From Mytilus edulis (lineage: Eukaryota; Mollusca; Bivalvia; Mytilida; Mytilidae), in contig NC_092356.1 in assembly GCF_963676685.1 (NCBI RefSeq), forward strand, positions 40,635,601-40,699,600: a DNA stretch of 64,000 bases, in the 5' to 3' direction. Positions 11,759 to 23,605 of this stretch are shown here, one piece after another (positions within the stretch are counted from its first letter, which is position 1; every line of letters starts with the position of its first letter). The notes under the pieces are model-generated. The model was not told the DNA's origin. It did no database searches and worked only from the letters and a program-made list of their open reading frames with translations. The position numbers and the translations under genes were made by a program.

Positions 11759-12157
11759 TTGTTAAATTTTTCTCATTTCAGATTTCATAAATATAAAAAG
11801 AAAATTTCTTCAAACATTTTTTTGAGAGGATTAATATTCAACAGCATAGTGCATTGCTCAAAGGCAAAACAAATATTTTAAGTTCATTAGACCACATTCA
11901 TTTTGTGTCAGAAACCTATGCTGTGTCAACTATTTAATCACAATCCAAATTTAGAGCTGAATCCAGCTTGAATGTTGTGTCCATAATTGCCCCAACCGTT
12001 CAGGGTTCAACCTCTGCGGTCGTATAAAGCTGCACCCTGCGGAGCATCTGGTCTAACCATGTGAACACTTAAAGTGAGCTCATATTAAGGTTTGATTATT
12101 CAAATGAGAGAGGCTAATTTTGTGATGTCACTCGAAGGTGTGAATATGTTCAAAATT

Positions 12158-12256
12158 GGTCAGACAATACTTGGTCATGTTTTATGAACATTTAAAACCC
12201 CCGGTAACGCCTCGGGCCTTAAATATTCATTACACATGACCAAGTATTATCTAATC
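12158..12256. repeat. Palindromic hairpin element
   Basis: Perfect 15-base arms AATACTTGGTCATGT (12166-12180) and ACATGACCAAGTATT (12234-12248) sit inside an imperfect palindrome of about 45-base arms. The loop is GC-rich (ccggtaacgcctcggg). Such foldback elements are usually dispersed MITE-like repeats. Confidence 0.7.
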
Positions 12257-13015
12257 TATAAATAGAACACGTTTTAAACATTAAATATCCTTAAAAGTTT
12301 ATCCAATTCATCCTTAAATCAACTCACTCAATGTTATAACAACAAAATGCAAAGACAAAAGTGCCACACTTTATGATATATACTATACTCTTGAAAGTCA
12401 GGTATTCATATATTGGTGTAACATATTTATTGAATTTATTAATTGTGTTAGTTCTAAATTAACTAAGGCGAATGCTTTTATTAAAGAAACAAACGAAGAA
12501 AAAAGATAACAATGAAAAAAAATTTAAATTTGATATTGCTTCAGAAATGGGACATGAAAGTATATTTGCGTTTCATCGAAGCTGCTAGTAAAGATATGAT
12601 ATCAATTCTCGGCAGGTATACCTTTTGCATTAAATAAAAACCTCATTTGATTATTTTTCCAAAAGTGTTTTGTTACGCAATGTCTCCGATATGAATGTAG
12701 TCTGTGTGACAAAATTTCAAAATTACTTAATCAATAGTACTTTAACAGGGTTGCCGTATTTTAGTTTTTCATTGGCTTTCCATATAATCATGTCTGTAGT
12801 GAACTTTTTCAGAGTATCATTTAATGGATATTACTTATAGGAATTTCCTATATAATTTAAAAAAATAGTTGAATCGTATTGAAAAGTTCAATTCTATGAA
12901 TTCCAATTTAGTATATATCGTGAGGGTACTCAAATTGCACCTATTTTGACAGGTTTTTTTTCACTTGCGTTTATTTATAATCTAGAAAAAAGTTTCCGTT
13001 TTGTGTTTATTTTGT

Positions 13016-13335
13016 AGATAAAATTGAGAATGGAAATGGGGAATGTGTCAAAGAGACAACAACCCAACCAAATAAAAAACAACAGCAGAAGGTCACCAAC
13101 AGGTCTTCAATGTAGCGAGAAATTCCCGCACCCGGAGGCGTCCTTCAGCTGGCCCCTAAACAAATATATACTAGTCCAGTGATAATGAACGCCATACTAA
13201 TTTCCAAATTGTACACAAGAAACTAAAATTAAAATAATACAAGACTAACAAAGGCCAGAGGCTCCTGACTTGGGACAGGCGCAAAAATGCGGCGGGGTTA
13301 AACATGTTTGTGAGATCTCAACCCTATCCTTGTAT
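13016..13335 (-). mobile_element. 5'-truncated retroelement 3' end, family LHRN (minus)
   Basis: Reverse orientation copy whose 3' terminus reads ATTCTCAATTTTAT on the minus strand. The same tail occurs at 22890-23605 (+) and 53150-53930 (minus). This copy contains only 3' untranslated sequence, including the block gcgcaaaaatgcggcggggt. Shared 3' end with different 5' ends is typical of retrotransposed copies. Confidence 0.7.
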
Positions 13336-13879
13336 CCTTGTTTACTATATAGTTTCACCAATTTGATTTTGAATTTATAACGAATCATAGAAAAATCGGT
13401 TTGAACCCACCTCTAAACGATCAATGATTCTGTTATGAGCAGTACCCAAATTCTATCCATGCTTAAATTCACATCCTTGAAAATCGAATAACAAAGTTTT
13501 GTTTTATTTCGTCAAATATTTAGAAGAGTCTGACATAAGTCCATGCTTGCTATTAATTTTTTAAGGGATGGATGCCTGGAAATGTTTCATTTGCTCATTT
13601 TTAAAAGATGATTTTTTTGTGGTCGTCGCATGGCGACGTGTCCATAGATTTTACCTTTTCCAGTGAATTCTTCATGTGTTGATATATACTGTGATTGTCA
13701 TGTGTATATTCTTAAAAAATTCCTACGTTAAAATACTTGTAGAGAAAGACGTGCATAATGTCAAATCATAAAAATTAAAATTGTTTAGTCTACAAGAAAA
13801 CTTGTAAGATTTCCGCTGCAATTCTTTAATAAAAAGGTGCAACTTTCGATACTGTGACATTACAAAGTATTGTTGCTTA
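13336..13879. other. Intron, no gene seen
   Basis: No supported exon or recognised repeat on either strand. Confidence 0.45.
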
Positions 13880-14755
13880 ATTGGTTATCAAAGGTACCAG
13901 GCTTATAGTTTAATACGCCAGACGCGCGTTTCGTCTACAGAAGACTCTTCAGTGACGCTTAGATCAAAAAGGGTTAGAAAACCAAACAAGTACAAAGTTG
14001 AAGAGAATTAAGGCCCCAAAATTCCAAAAAGTTGTGCCAAATACGGTTAAGGTAATCTATGCCTGGGATAAGAAAATCCTTAGTATTTCGAATAATTCAT
14101 ACTTTTGCAAACAGTAAATTTATAAAATCACCATATAATTGATATTCATGTCAACACCAAAGTGCTGACTACAGGGCTGGTGATACCCTTGGGGGCGAAA
14201 TGTCCACCAGCAATGGCATCGACCCAGTGGTGTAAATAATTATCAAAGGTACCAGGCTTATACTTTAATACGCCAGACGCGCGTTTCGTCTACATAAGAC
14301 TCATCAGTGACGCTCAGATCAAAATTGTTAGAAAGCCAAACAAGTACAAAGTTGAAGAGCATTGAGGACCCAAAATTCAAAAATCTTTTGCCAAACTAGG
14401 CTAAGGTAATCTATGCCTGGGATAAGAAAATCCTTAATATTTCGAATAATTCATACTTTTGCAAACAGTAAATTTATAAAAATTACCATATAATTGATAT
14501 TCATGTCAACACCGAAGTGCTGACTACTGGCTGGTGATACTCTTGGGGATGAAACGTCCACCAGCAGTGGCATCGACCCAGTGGTGTAAATAGTTATCAA
14601 AGGTATCAGGCTTATAATTTAATACGCCAGACGCGCGTTTCGTCTACAAAAGACTCAGATCAAAATAGTTAAAAAGCCAAACAAGTACAAAGTTGAAGAG
14701 CATTGAGGACCCTAAATGCCAAAATGTTGTGCCAAATACGGCTAAGGGAAACTAT
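13880..14755. repeat. Tandem array, ~355-bp units, about 2.5 copies
   Basis: The marker ACGCCAGACGCGCGTTTCGT starts at 13915, 14270 and 14624 (355 and 354 apart). Units also share ccagtggtgtaaata and aagtacaaagttgaagag. The third unit is shortened. The same family forms a four-copy array at 61480-62737. No open frame crosses unit boundaries. Confidence 0.9.
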
Positions 14756-15878
14756 GTTTAAAACTGCTTTGATAATTATTTAAGAAATAATTCAAGGCCA
14801 TGTGTAAATTTCCGAAAAATCTATGGCTTCCATGAATTATTTCGATTCCAATAGGACAAATACGATCATTAAAAAAGGGTGGGTATGCCGTGTGTGTGGC
14901 TGTTCTAATTCACCCCCTGTTAGATAAAACTATAATAATCTAATAAATTTATAGCTTGCATTGATTATTTCTTAATAACCGCTAGAAAAATGTGTTTTAA
15001 TTCTTTTAATTCTCAACCCCAACATTTGCCTATTTCAATTTACATTGTTTTCTCGTAAGCTACCGTCAAATCCATTGTTGCCATTTCGTAACTAAGGAGC
15101 CTTGACTTGCTAAAATCAGTAAATGTGCGAATAATGCAACAGAATAGAAAATAAAGCAACACGTACCTCAAACCCCTATTTTAATGCAATAGTATCCGAA
15201 TTTGGAGGGTTAATGCTCGGAAAACCTTCAGCTTTGGCGTTTTCATTCGTATGACTTCATGTTTTGAAATTACTTTAATGTGCCAAAAACATTAATGGAA
15301 TTTGGCGGAATTTTATTTTATTTTGATTTTGTACATTTTTCAGAGCTCTAATGCATTTATATGTTTTGTTATGCTTCTGTATAAGAATACAGATTATGTA
15401 GTTTTTTTCAATTGCAATTTTTAACACAGCGAAATCGGCATGATAGCGTTTGCACATAGGATACGATACATGTGGATCTACGTGGAGGTATATTGTAACA
15501 GCCATAATTAATTACAACTATGAGTCTGCGCTTAGTGTGACTATATCGAAAATTTTATCACGGCGTTATTTACAAAGCGAAAGAAGCACGTCATATTAGA
15601 ATTTAAATTTATATTTTTTTAATAGGACTTCATACATTATTTATTAAGTAAAGACTAGTATAAAGGCAGAAGACGTATACTGATGGAAGTAGCCAATATA
15701 TATTTTTAGTGGTAAATTAGACATTTTGCTCAATCTCAAATCTTACTAGTTATCCGTGTAGTGACTTTGAAATATTTTTTAAACATGTATGGTTGAGAAT
15801 ATGTAATCCATTATTGAAATGTCTAATGGTTCATAGCCTGTAAATTGCAGTTTAATATTTACAGTTTTCACTTTTCAG
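14756..15878. other. Intron, no gene seen
   Basis: AT-rich. Phrases tcgtaactaaggag and a block near accttcag (15075-15250) recur loosely at 27630-27820 and probably mark an old dispersed repeat. No supported exon. Confidence 0.45.
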
Positions 15879-15941
15879 CTATTACAATACAAGAAAAAAT
15901 GTACTGATTATGAAACAAGGATACACTCACAGTCTTCCCAG
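15879..15941 (+). CDS. CROCC-like: Rootletin-like exon (21 codons)
   Basis: Strong acceptor (ttttcacttttcag) and donor CAG|GTAATC, in phase 0 at both ends. The peptide LLQYKKKCTDYETRIHSQSS plus Q continues the rootletin match of exon 5314-5499: in rootletin proteins the QRLQ/QKLQ segment is followed by LQYKK(R/K)C, from memory. The two exons join as QKLQAK-LLQYKKKC with no residue missing. They are 10.4 kb apart; the intron contains a full HINE-like element, a SINE and a tandem array. Very short for independent recognition, so the continuity of the match is the main evidence. Confidence 0.72.
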
Positions 15942-17220
15942 GTAATCATAAAGACTATTTGCCAATTATGTTGTTCACATTTAGGTTTTGCAGTACACGG
16001 GAAATGTGAGGAAACTGGGGTTACTCTGAATTTAAGTCTCGCTTTGATCATATAAAGACGGTAAGATGCTTGGGCGGAGTGTTTAAGGTAGCTAGCTTTT
16101 CCACTTAGATTATTCTAGAACTGATTTTAGAAATACTTTCGGTCATGAAATCCTTTGTTTCAGCACAATCCATTTATTGGTTTTGTAAAAGAAATGAAGA
16201 TTATGATTAAAGAAAATTTGATTAAGAAAAAAGGCATTCTTGACTTTAAAAAATGACTTTTTCTAGTTTATAACAGTTACTGTAATTAAGTGAAGGACAA
16301 TATCATATATTCCCAATAAATCACCAAAACATATTACTACGTTGATAAAAAAATTAGCTTTTTCAGTTTGCTGCAAATTTTCTGTTTGGAAAACGTTCAA
16401 CCTTAACTTTCCAGTGCTAAATTAAAATTACTGGATTCTTTATAAAACGATCTTTAGAACATAGCGCAGGGGACTCATAATCTTTTCAACTTCATTTCAT
16501 GCTACTTTTGTTTTTACAGTTTATAATATTTTTGTGGTGAACCCCTGAGTTTTAAAGAAAAGGAGTAAAAACCTACTGGACAACAGTAAAGAATCAGAAA
16601 AATGCTATGTTATAAAAGATATTCTAATAAAAGAGGCCTGCCCCGCCCTCACACACAAAAAAAAAATTTATAAAAAAAAACACACACACACTCAATCCGC
16701 CCCATTTTTATTGCCATTGACAATAAAATTTGAATTAAATTTCATATATAATTAACAATGAAATGAATAGTTCAACAGCTTAACATATGATCTACACTTA
16801 ATGTATGTATGACTTTATTCAAATTGTCTATGCTTACATTAGATTGTTGACATCACGAATATATACTGTACATGTGACAAACAACAATATATACCAAATG
16901 AACGATACTTGTATATAAAATGTAAGTTTTAGTACACCATTGTCAAACTGATGCATGCATTGGTTTCGTGCATTGAAAAGTACTTAATTTGAACTTTTTT
17001 TTTTTATTGTTTTTAAACGTAAATACACTGACACACAACATTTCAAGCTAAAGGAAAATTGTTTAAGCACTCGATAAAACAAAAAAGTTGTAAATTGTCT
17101 GTATATCTAATGATATGTAGATTCCATATATGCTTTTCCTTCGACTTTTGCATTGACTTGTGTATAAAAACGGTTTTATTCTGTATTTTGAAATTAAAGC
17201 ATTGTAAGGCTAAATTTCAC
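15942..17220. other. Intron, no gene seen
   Basis: AT-rich, with a short CA run at 16680-16691. No supported exon. Confidence 0.45.
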
Positions 17221-19584
17221 TTTTTAGCTCACCTTGCCCGAAGGTCCAAGTGAGCTTTTCTCATCACTTTATGTCCGGCGTCTTCCGTCGTCGTTAACTT
17301 TTACAAAAATCTTCTCCTCTGAAACTACTTGGCCAAATTTAACCAAACTTGTCCACAATCATCATTAGGGTATGTAGTTTAAAAAATGTGTCCGTTGATC
17401 CGGCCAGCCAACCAAGATGGCCGCCATGGCTAAAAATAGAACATAGGGGTAAAATATAGATTTTGGCTTATAACTCTGAAACCAAAGCATTTAGAGCAAA
17501 TCTGACAGTGTTTAAATTGTTTATCAAATCAACATCTATCTGTCCTGAAATTTTCAGATGAATCGGACAACCGGTTGTTGGGTTGCTACCCCTTTATTGG
17601 TAATTTTATGGAAATTTTGCCGTTTTTGGTTATTATCTTGAATATTATTATAGATAGAGATAAACTGTAAACAGCAATAATGTTCAGCAAATTAAGATCT
17701 ACAAATAAGTTAAATGACCAAAATGGTCAGTTGACCCCTTCAGGAGTTATTGCCCTTAATAGTCAATCTTACCAATTTTTCTTAAATTTTTGTAATCTTT
17801 TACAAAAATCTTCTCTGAAACTCTAAGACAAAATGTAACCAAACTTATCCACAATCATCATAAGAGTATCTAGTTTAAAAATGTGTCCGATGACCCTGCC
17901 CGCGAAACAAGATGGCAAACATAGCTAGAAATAGTACATAGGGTAAAATGCAGGTTTTGGTTTATATCTCTGAAACAGAAGCATTTAGAGCAAATCTGAC
18001 TGGTGGCAAAAATGTTCATCAGATTTAGATATATCTGCCCTGAAATTTTCAGACAAATCAGACAACCAGTTGTTGGGTTGCTGCCCCTGAGTTAGTAATT
18101 TTATGGAAATTTTGCAGTTTTTTGCTATTATCTTAGATATAATTAGCTCACCTGGCCTAAAAGGCCATGTGAGCTTTTCTCATCACTTGGCATTCGTCGT
18201 CGTCGTCGTCGTCGTCTGTCGTCGTTAACAATTTTTCAAACATCTTCTCCTCTGAAACTACTGAATGGATTTGAATGAAACTTAGCATGATTGTTCCTTA
18301 GATTATCCTGCACAAAGTGTGTGCTTCGATTTTTGATCCGTCAAAAAACATGGCCGCCGTTACTTAAAATAGAACATAGGGGTCAAATGCAGTTTTTGGC
18401 TTATCCCCAAAAACGAAAGCATTCAGAGCAAATCTGACATGGGGTAAAAATGTTCATTAGGGTAATATCTATCAGCCCTGAAATTTTCAGATGAATCAAA
18501 CAACCCATTGTTGGGTTGCTGCCACTTAATTGGTAATTTTAAGGAAAATTTGCAGTTTTTGGTCATTATCTTGAATATTATTATAGATAAAGATAAACTG
18601 TAAACACCAAAAATGATCAGCAAAGTAAGATCTACAAATAAGTTAATATGACCAAAATTGTCAATTGACCCCTTAAGGGGTTATTGTCCTTTAATGACAT
18701 TTTTTCACAATTTGTTCATCATATTTGCTAACTTTAAAAAATCTTCTCCTCTGAAACTACTAAATGGATTTGGATGAAACTTAGCATGGTTGTTCCTTAG
18801 ATTATCCTGCACAAAGTTTGTGCTTCGATTTTTGATCCGACAAAAAACATGGCCGCCGTTACTTAAAATAGAACATAGGGGTCAAATGCAGTTTTTGGCT
18901 TATATCTCAAAAACGAAAGCATTCAGAGCAAATCTGACAGAGGTAAAAATGTTCATTAGGGTAATATCTATCAGCCCTGAAATTTTCAGATGAATCAAAC
19001 AACCCATTGTTGGGTTGCTGCTACTTAATTGGTAATTTAAAGGAAATTTTGCAGTTTTTGGTCATTATCTTGAATATTATTATAGATAAAGATAAACTGT
19101 AAACACCAAAAATGATCAGCAAAGTAAGATCTACAAATAAGTTAATATGACCAAAATTGTCAATTGACCCCTTAAGGGGTTATTGTCCTTTAATGACAAT
19201 TTTTCACAATTTGTTCATCATATTTGCTAACTTTAAAAAATCTTCTCCTCAGAAACTACTAAATGGATTTGGATGAAACTTAGCATGATTGTTCCTTAGA
19301 TTATCCTGCACAAAGTTTGTGCTTCAATTTTTGATCCAACAAAAAACATGGCCGCCGTTACTTAAAATAGAACATAGGGGTCAAATGCAGTTTTTGGCTT
19401 AATTCTCAAAAACGAAAGCATTCAGAGCAAATCTGACATGGTGTAAAAATGTTCATTAGGGTAATATCTATCAGCCCTGAAATTTTCAGATGAATCAAAC
19501 AACCCATTGTTGGGTTGCTGCCACTTAATTGGTAATTTTAAGGAAATTTTGCAGTTTTTGGTCATTATCTTGAATATTATTATA

Positions 19585-19877
19585 TACACATGGAAAAAAG
19601 TATTGTAACACCAAATTGAAATTGAAATTAAAAAACACTTTTTATTTTTTTGTGATATAATTTGGTAAAATAGAACTAGTTAATCATAATTTAAGTATCA
19701 ACTGAGTTTAATCAATAAATATCGACTCGATAAGTTTTTATCTGCACATGCAGCTACTGTACCCGTAAACAGCAAAACAGATGTTTTTTTCCTCATTGTT
19801 TTCAACACTTTAAATAACCAAGTTTTTAAAGTTATGTGATTGACACCTTGTAATGGGTCCTTGACAACTCTTAACTG
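19585..19877. mobile_element. Insertion with one Tc1/mariner-like end
   Basis: Sister units show that about 40 bp of array sequence is replaced here by 293 bp of unrelated sequence. Its left edge reads CACATGGAAAAAAGTATTG then taacacc, like the terminal repeats of Tc1/mariner elements. No matching right repeat is seen, so the copy is truncated or partly deleted. Confidence 0.5.
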
Positions 19878-20316
19878 CAGCAAAGTAAGATCTACAAATA
19901 AGTTTATATGACCAAAATTGTCAATTGACCCCTTAAGGGGTTATTGTCCTCTAATGACAATTTTTCACAATTTGTTCATCATATTTGCTAACTTTAAAAA
20001 ATCTTCTCCTCTAAAACTACTCAACCAAATTCAACCAAACTTCAACTGAATGATCAGTAGGGTGTATAAAAAAAAATTTGTGATTTATTTTTTATTTCGT
20101 CAAAAAACATGGCCGTCATGGCTAAAAATAGAACACAGGGTAAAATGCAGTTTTTGGCTTATTTCTCAAAAACTCCAGCATTTAGAGCAAATAAGACAAG
20201 AAGTTAAAGTATTTATTAGGTCAAGGTCTACCTGTCCTGAAATTTTCAGCCGAATTGGCTAACTGGTTTTTCAGGTATAATGCCCCTGAACTGATGATTT
20301 TAAAGAAATTTTGCAG

Positions 20317-20933
20317 TTTTTAACCGGATTTTTGTGACAAAAATGTCGGTTATTGATTTGGGGATGTACGGCGGGCGGCCGGGCGGTCGGTCGGGCGGGC
20401 GGCAATCAAATGTTGTCCGTGCATTAACTCATGAACCGTTCAACCAAACCTTTAAAATTTTAATATGTTGTTACTGACAACTAAATGAAGGTCAAGTTCA
20501 ATAGTGGCGATTTTGACTTTTACCGTTCAGGAGTTATGGTTCTTGAAAGATTGAAAAATGGAGTTTCCAGTCGTGTCCGTGCATTTACGCATGAACTGTT
20601 CTACCAAAGCTTCCCAAATTTTAATATGTTGTTACTGATGACAAAATGGAGGTCAAGTTCAATAATGACGATTTTGACTTTTACCGTTCAGGAGTTATGG
20701 TTCTTGTAAGATCGTAAAATTGCGTTTCCATTCACGTTGTTGCATTTACTCATGAATCATTCAATCTAAGCTTTTCAAATTTTAATATGTTGATACTGAT
20801 GACAAAATGGAGGTCAGATTTGATATTGACGATTTTCACTTTCACCATTCATCAGTTATGGTTCTTGTGATATTGCCAGGACACAAATAAATGTTGGTAA
20901 ATCCGGTTTGCTGTCGTTGTGACAGCCTCTTGT
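20317..20933. mobile_element. HINE-like element, AACCGGATTT family, nested in the array
   Basis: Starts TTTTTAACCGG with a hairpin (TAACCG...CGGTTA around a tttttgt/acaaaaa stem), then a GGCGGGC/GGTC run (20369-20402). Three units carry gcattta-ctcatgaa at 20421, 20581 and 20742 (160, 161 apart). The right end has AAATCCGGTT (20899-20908), the inverse of the left arm, then the hairpin GCTGTC-gttgt-GACAGC and CTCTTGT. The uninterrupted sister unit reads gcagtttttggt-attatc, so the element entered the T run with no extra duplication. Confidence 0.8.
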
Positions 20934-21075
20934 TGGTTATTATCTTGAATATTATTATAGATACAGATAAACTGTTAATAGCAAAAATGTTAAGCAAAGT
21001 AAGATCTACAAATAAGTCAATTTGACCAAAATTGTCAATTGACCCCTTAAGGAGTTATTGCCCTTTAAAGACTTT

Positions 21076-21990
21076 TTTCACAAAAATAGAAATTGTATTC
21101 AAACGCGATAGAATAATTCATTAATGACTACATGTGAAAAAAGAAATAATTATCTTATTATTATAACTAGGTTTGAAACAACCTTTATGGTATTGTTCCT
21201 AGTTAACAACTGTATGTCACATTACGACCTTTAACAATGAGCAAAACCCAAACCACATAGTAAGCTATTAAAGGCACCAAAATTACAAGCGTAAAACATT
21301 GTAGTAAAAATATCTTCAATCCAACCATTATTTACAGTAAATTAAACTAGGCTGTATAAGAACCTAATTGTGTATTTAAAATAAAGGACAAAACTCCTTA
21401 GAACCAACTAATATTCCTGGTAATTCAACAAAACCTTCAAATTGTCTACATTATCATAAAACTGTTACCTCCTTATAACCAACCATTTTTTTACGGTGAA
21501 ACTATTGTCGAATTGGAAATTCAACATTGTCAGTTTTCACATCATCATTTTTCAAGTCATGTAATGAGTTACTGGGAAAATGATTTTAATTGATTACCCT
21601 AACATCCATTTCTTAAATTAAGCAAACATGAGTAGACGCACAAAGGTATCGAAAATGTGTTCCCCTCATAACAGCTGTATAATGTGACATAAAAGTTTTA
21701 ATTTGATTATCTTACCGACTCTATATTCCATATTTAAGAAAACAAGTGTATTATATATAATCTGAATAATTACAAATTTTAATTAAATAGGCAACATTAA
21801 AAACCATAACATGATTTACGAACAATTCATGTATACATACAGGAAGTTAAACCGAGCCATAAAATTAAAAAAACAATTTAATGGTAGCCTATCAAATGTC
21901 CGCATTGACAGTCTGAATAATATGTAAAGACAGCATGGACAGGAGGGCAGGTAATAAATACACCAATCGTATGAAATAAAGATCAGAAAC
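21076..21990. other. Intron, no gene seen
   Basis: AT-rich and without recognised repeats or supported exons. Confidence 0.45.
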
Positions 21991-22415
21991 GTTTTGGCAG
22001 GCAATACTGACCCAAAACAAGATACGTTGTATTCATATGAAATAAAGATAATAAACGTTTAGACAGGCAATTCTGACCCAAAACAATACAGTTGTAATTA
22101 TATGAAATAAAGATCATAAAACGTTTTGGCAGGCAATGCTGACCCAAATCAAGACAGTTGTAATTATATGAAATAAGATCATAAACGTTTTGGCAGGCAC
22201 TGCTGACCCAAACAAGACAGTTGCAATTATATGAAATAAAGATCATAAAACGTTTTGGCAGGCAATGCTGACCCAAAACAAGACAGTTGTAATTATATGA
22301 AATAAAGATCATAAAACGTTTTGGCAGGCAATGCTGACCCAAAACAAGACAGTTGTAATTATATGAAATAAAGATCATAAAACGTTTTGTCAGGCAATAC
22401 TGACCCGAAACAGCG
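21991..22415. repeat. Minisatellite, 66-bp period, about 6.5 copies
   Basis: The phrase GTTTTGGCAGG (or a variant) begins at 21991, 22057, 22123, 22187, 22252, 22318 and 22384. Because most units are 66 bp, a 181-codon minus-strand frame (21983-22528) stays open across them, repeating a 22-residue unit (PKRFMIFISYNYNCLVLGQH core). Two units of 64 and 65 bp shift the frame and then restore it. Likely not a gene. Confidence 0.9.
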
Positions 22416-22889
22416 GAAGCATAAAGTTCTGTTACTAACTTAATTCTTTTTATGCTGTAAAATTCCATAAACGCATTTGACTTCAATCCTTGAATCACGG
22501 ATAGGACAATTCCATTCATGAACTGCATCAGAAGTCTTTGTTTGTTTATTTAACCAATCATATGCCTAGAAATGTATAGGAGGTAAGATAATATTGACTC
22601 AGTTGTGTCGCTAAATAGACACTGAAACAGTTTAAAGTATAAATGTTTGTTCGCCTATTTACTATGATTAGGTGGAAGTATGTTCTTCTTTTAAAAAGAG
22701 TGGCACTCAACATATATTATTAATGTGTGCATGAAGTGAAAACTACTTGCTAGAAACTGAATGTTTTCACTACAACTAAATATGTTTTAATTGGGATACG
22801 TATTTAATATAATATCAAAAAAATATGTTCTGATCCATGTAGTTTGGCATGTTTGTTAGATCATCAATGATCATAGAGGTGGTTATGAA
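22416..22889. other. Intron, no gene seen
   Basis: No supported exon or recognised repeat. Confidence 0.4.
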
Positions 22890-23605
22890 GGAATATATTC
22901 CTGATAAGTATAAGTCTATTGTCAGGTCATTAAAGATTGCATATTTTGGCGTTAATATTGATTCACTTATAGGGTCTTTGCATCGGAACTAAACACATTT
23001 ATTCAAAAACCAGTTGTTGGCATGACACGGGTTATGTTCTTCTCATATATGTTATGATGGTATGATACTAAACCCCTAACGGGAAGGATTGTGCCTGATG
23101 TTCATATGATGAAATCATAATCTTTCAGTCAGTTTAATTGAAGTCTGGAGCTGGCATGTCAGTTAACTGCTAGTAGTCTGTTGTTATTTATGTATTATTG
23201 TCATTTTGTTTATTTTCTTTGGTTACATCTTCTGACATCGGACTCGAACTTCTCTTGAACTGAATTTTAATGTGCGTATTGTTATGCGTTTACTTTTCTA
23301 CATTGGCTAGAGGTATAGGGGGGAGGGTTGAGATCTCACAAACATGTTTAACCCCGCCGCATTTTTGCGCCTGTCCCAAGTCAGGAGCCTCTGGCCTTTG
23401 TTAGTCCTGTATTGTTTTAATTTTAGTTTCTTGTGTACAATTTGGAAATTAGTATGGCGTTCATTATCACTGAACTAGTATATATTTGTTTAGGGGCCAG
23501 CTGAAGGACGCCTCCGGGTGCGTGACCTTCTGCTGTTGTTTTTTTTCTATGGTCGGGTTGTTGTCTCTTTGACACATTTCCCATTTCCATTCTCAATTTT
23601 ATAAC
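22890..23605 (+). mobile_element. Retroelement 3' end, family LHRN (plus)
   Basis: The copy starts with the last codons of an ORF (VRSLKIAYFGVNIDSLIGSL then HRN and a stop at 22990-22992). It then carries about 600 bp of 3' untranslated sequence ending in ATTCTCAATTTTAT. The reverse-oriented copy at 53150-53930 matches throughout and retains more of the ORF. No reverse transcriptase domain is left in either copy. Confidence 0.7.

Larger units (their letters stand above)
10252..12052. mobile_element. HINE-like non-autonomous element, TATACGAC family, copy 1
   Basis: Starts TTTTTATACGAC with the hairpin TATACGAC...GTCGTATA (10257-10286), then a GTC/CGT run (about 10298-10372). Four tandem units follow; the phrase ttttcgc starts at 10385, 10544, 10709 and 10870 (159, 165, 161 apart). 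Then come a different unit pair, a CAATAGCAAG minisatellite (about 11276-11485) and a 22-base G run. The right end has TGCGGTCGTATA (12015-12026), the inverse of the left arm, then a small GC-rich stem and CATCTGGT. No transposase. Closely similar to copy 2 at 31815-33832, same orientation. Arginine- or serine-rich frames over the trinucleotide run are artefacts. Confidence 0.8.
17221..21075. repeat. Array of ~500-bp units of the AGCTCACC...GTGAGCT family
   Basis: The array starts TTTTTAGCTCACC with the hairpin AGCTCAC...GTGAGCT (17225-17255). A second hairpin start lies at 18146-18176, followed by a GTC run. The phrase cttctcctctgaaactact, or a variant, recurs at about 17309, 17806, 18242, 18742, 19239 and 20004; the 18242-19239 units are about 500 and 497 bp apart. 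Units share gggttgctgc and caattgaccccttaag. Two later insertions interrupt the array (19585-19877, 20317-20933). No transposase or long open frame. The family resembles repeats seen across bivalves. Confidence 0.85.

Noticed and set aside
17221..21075. CRISPR-like or satellite array
   Set aside because: Units are about 500 bp without spacers, start with element hairpins and are interrupted by other elements.
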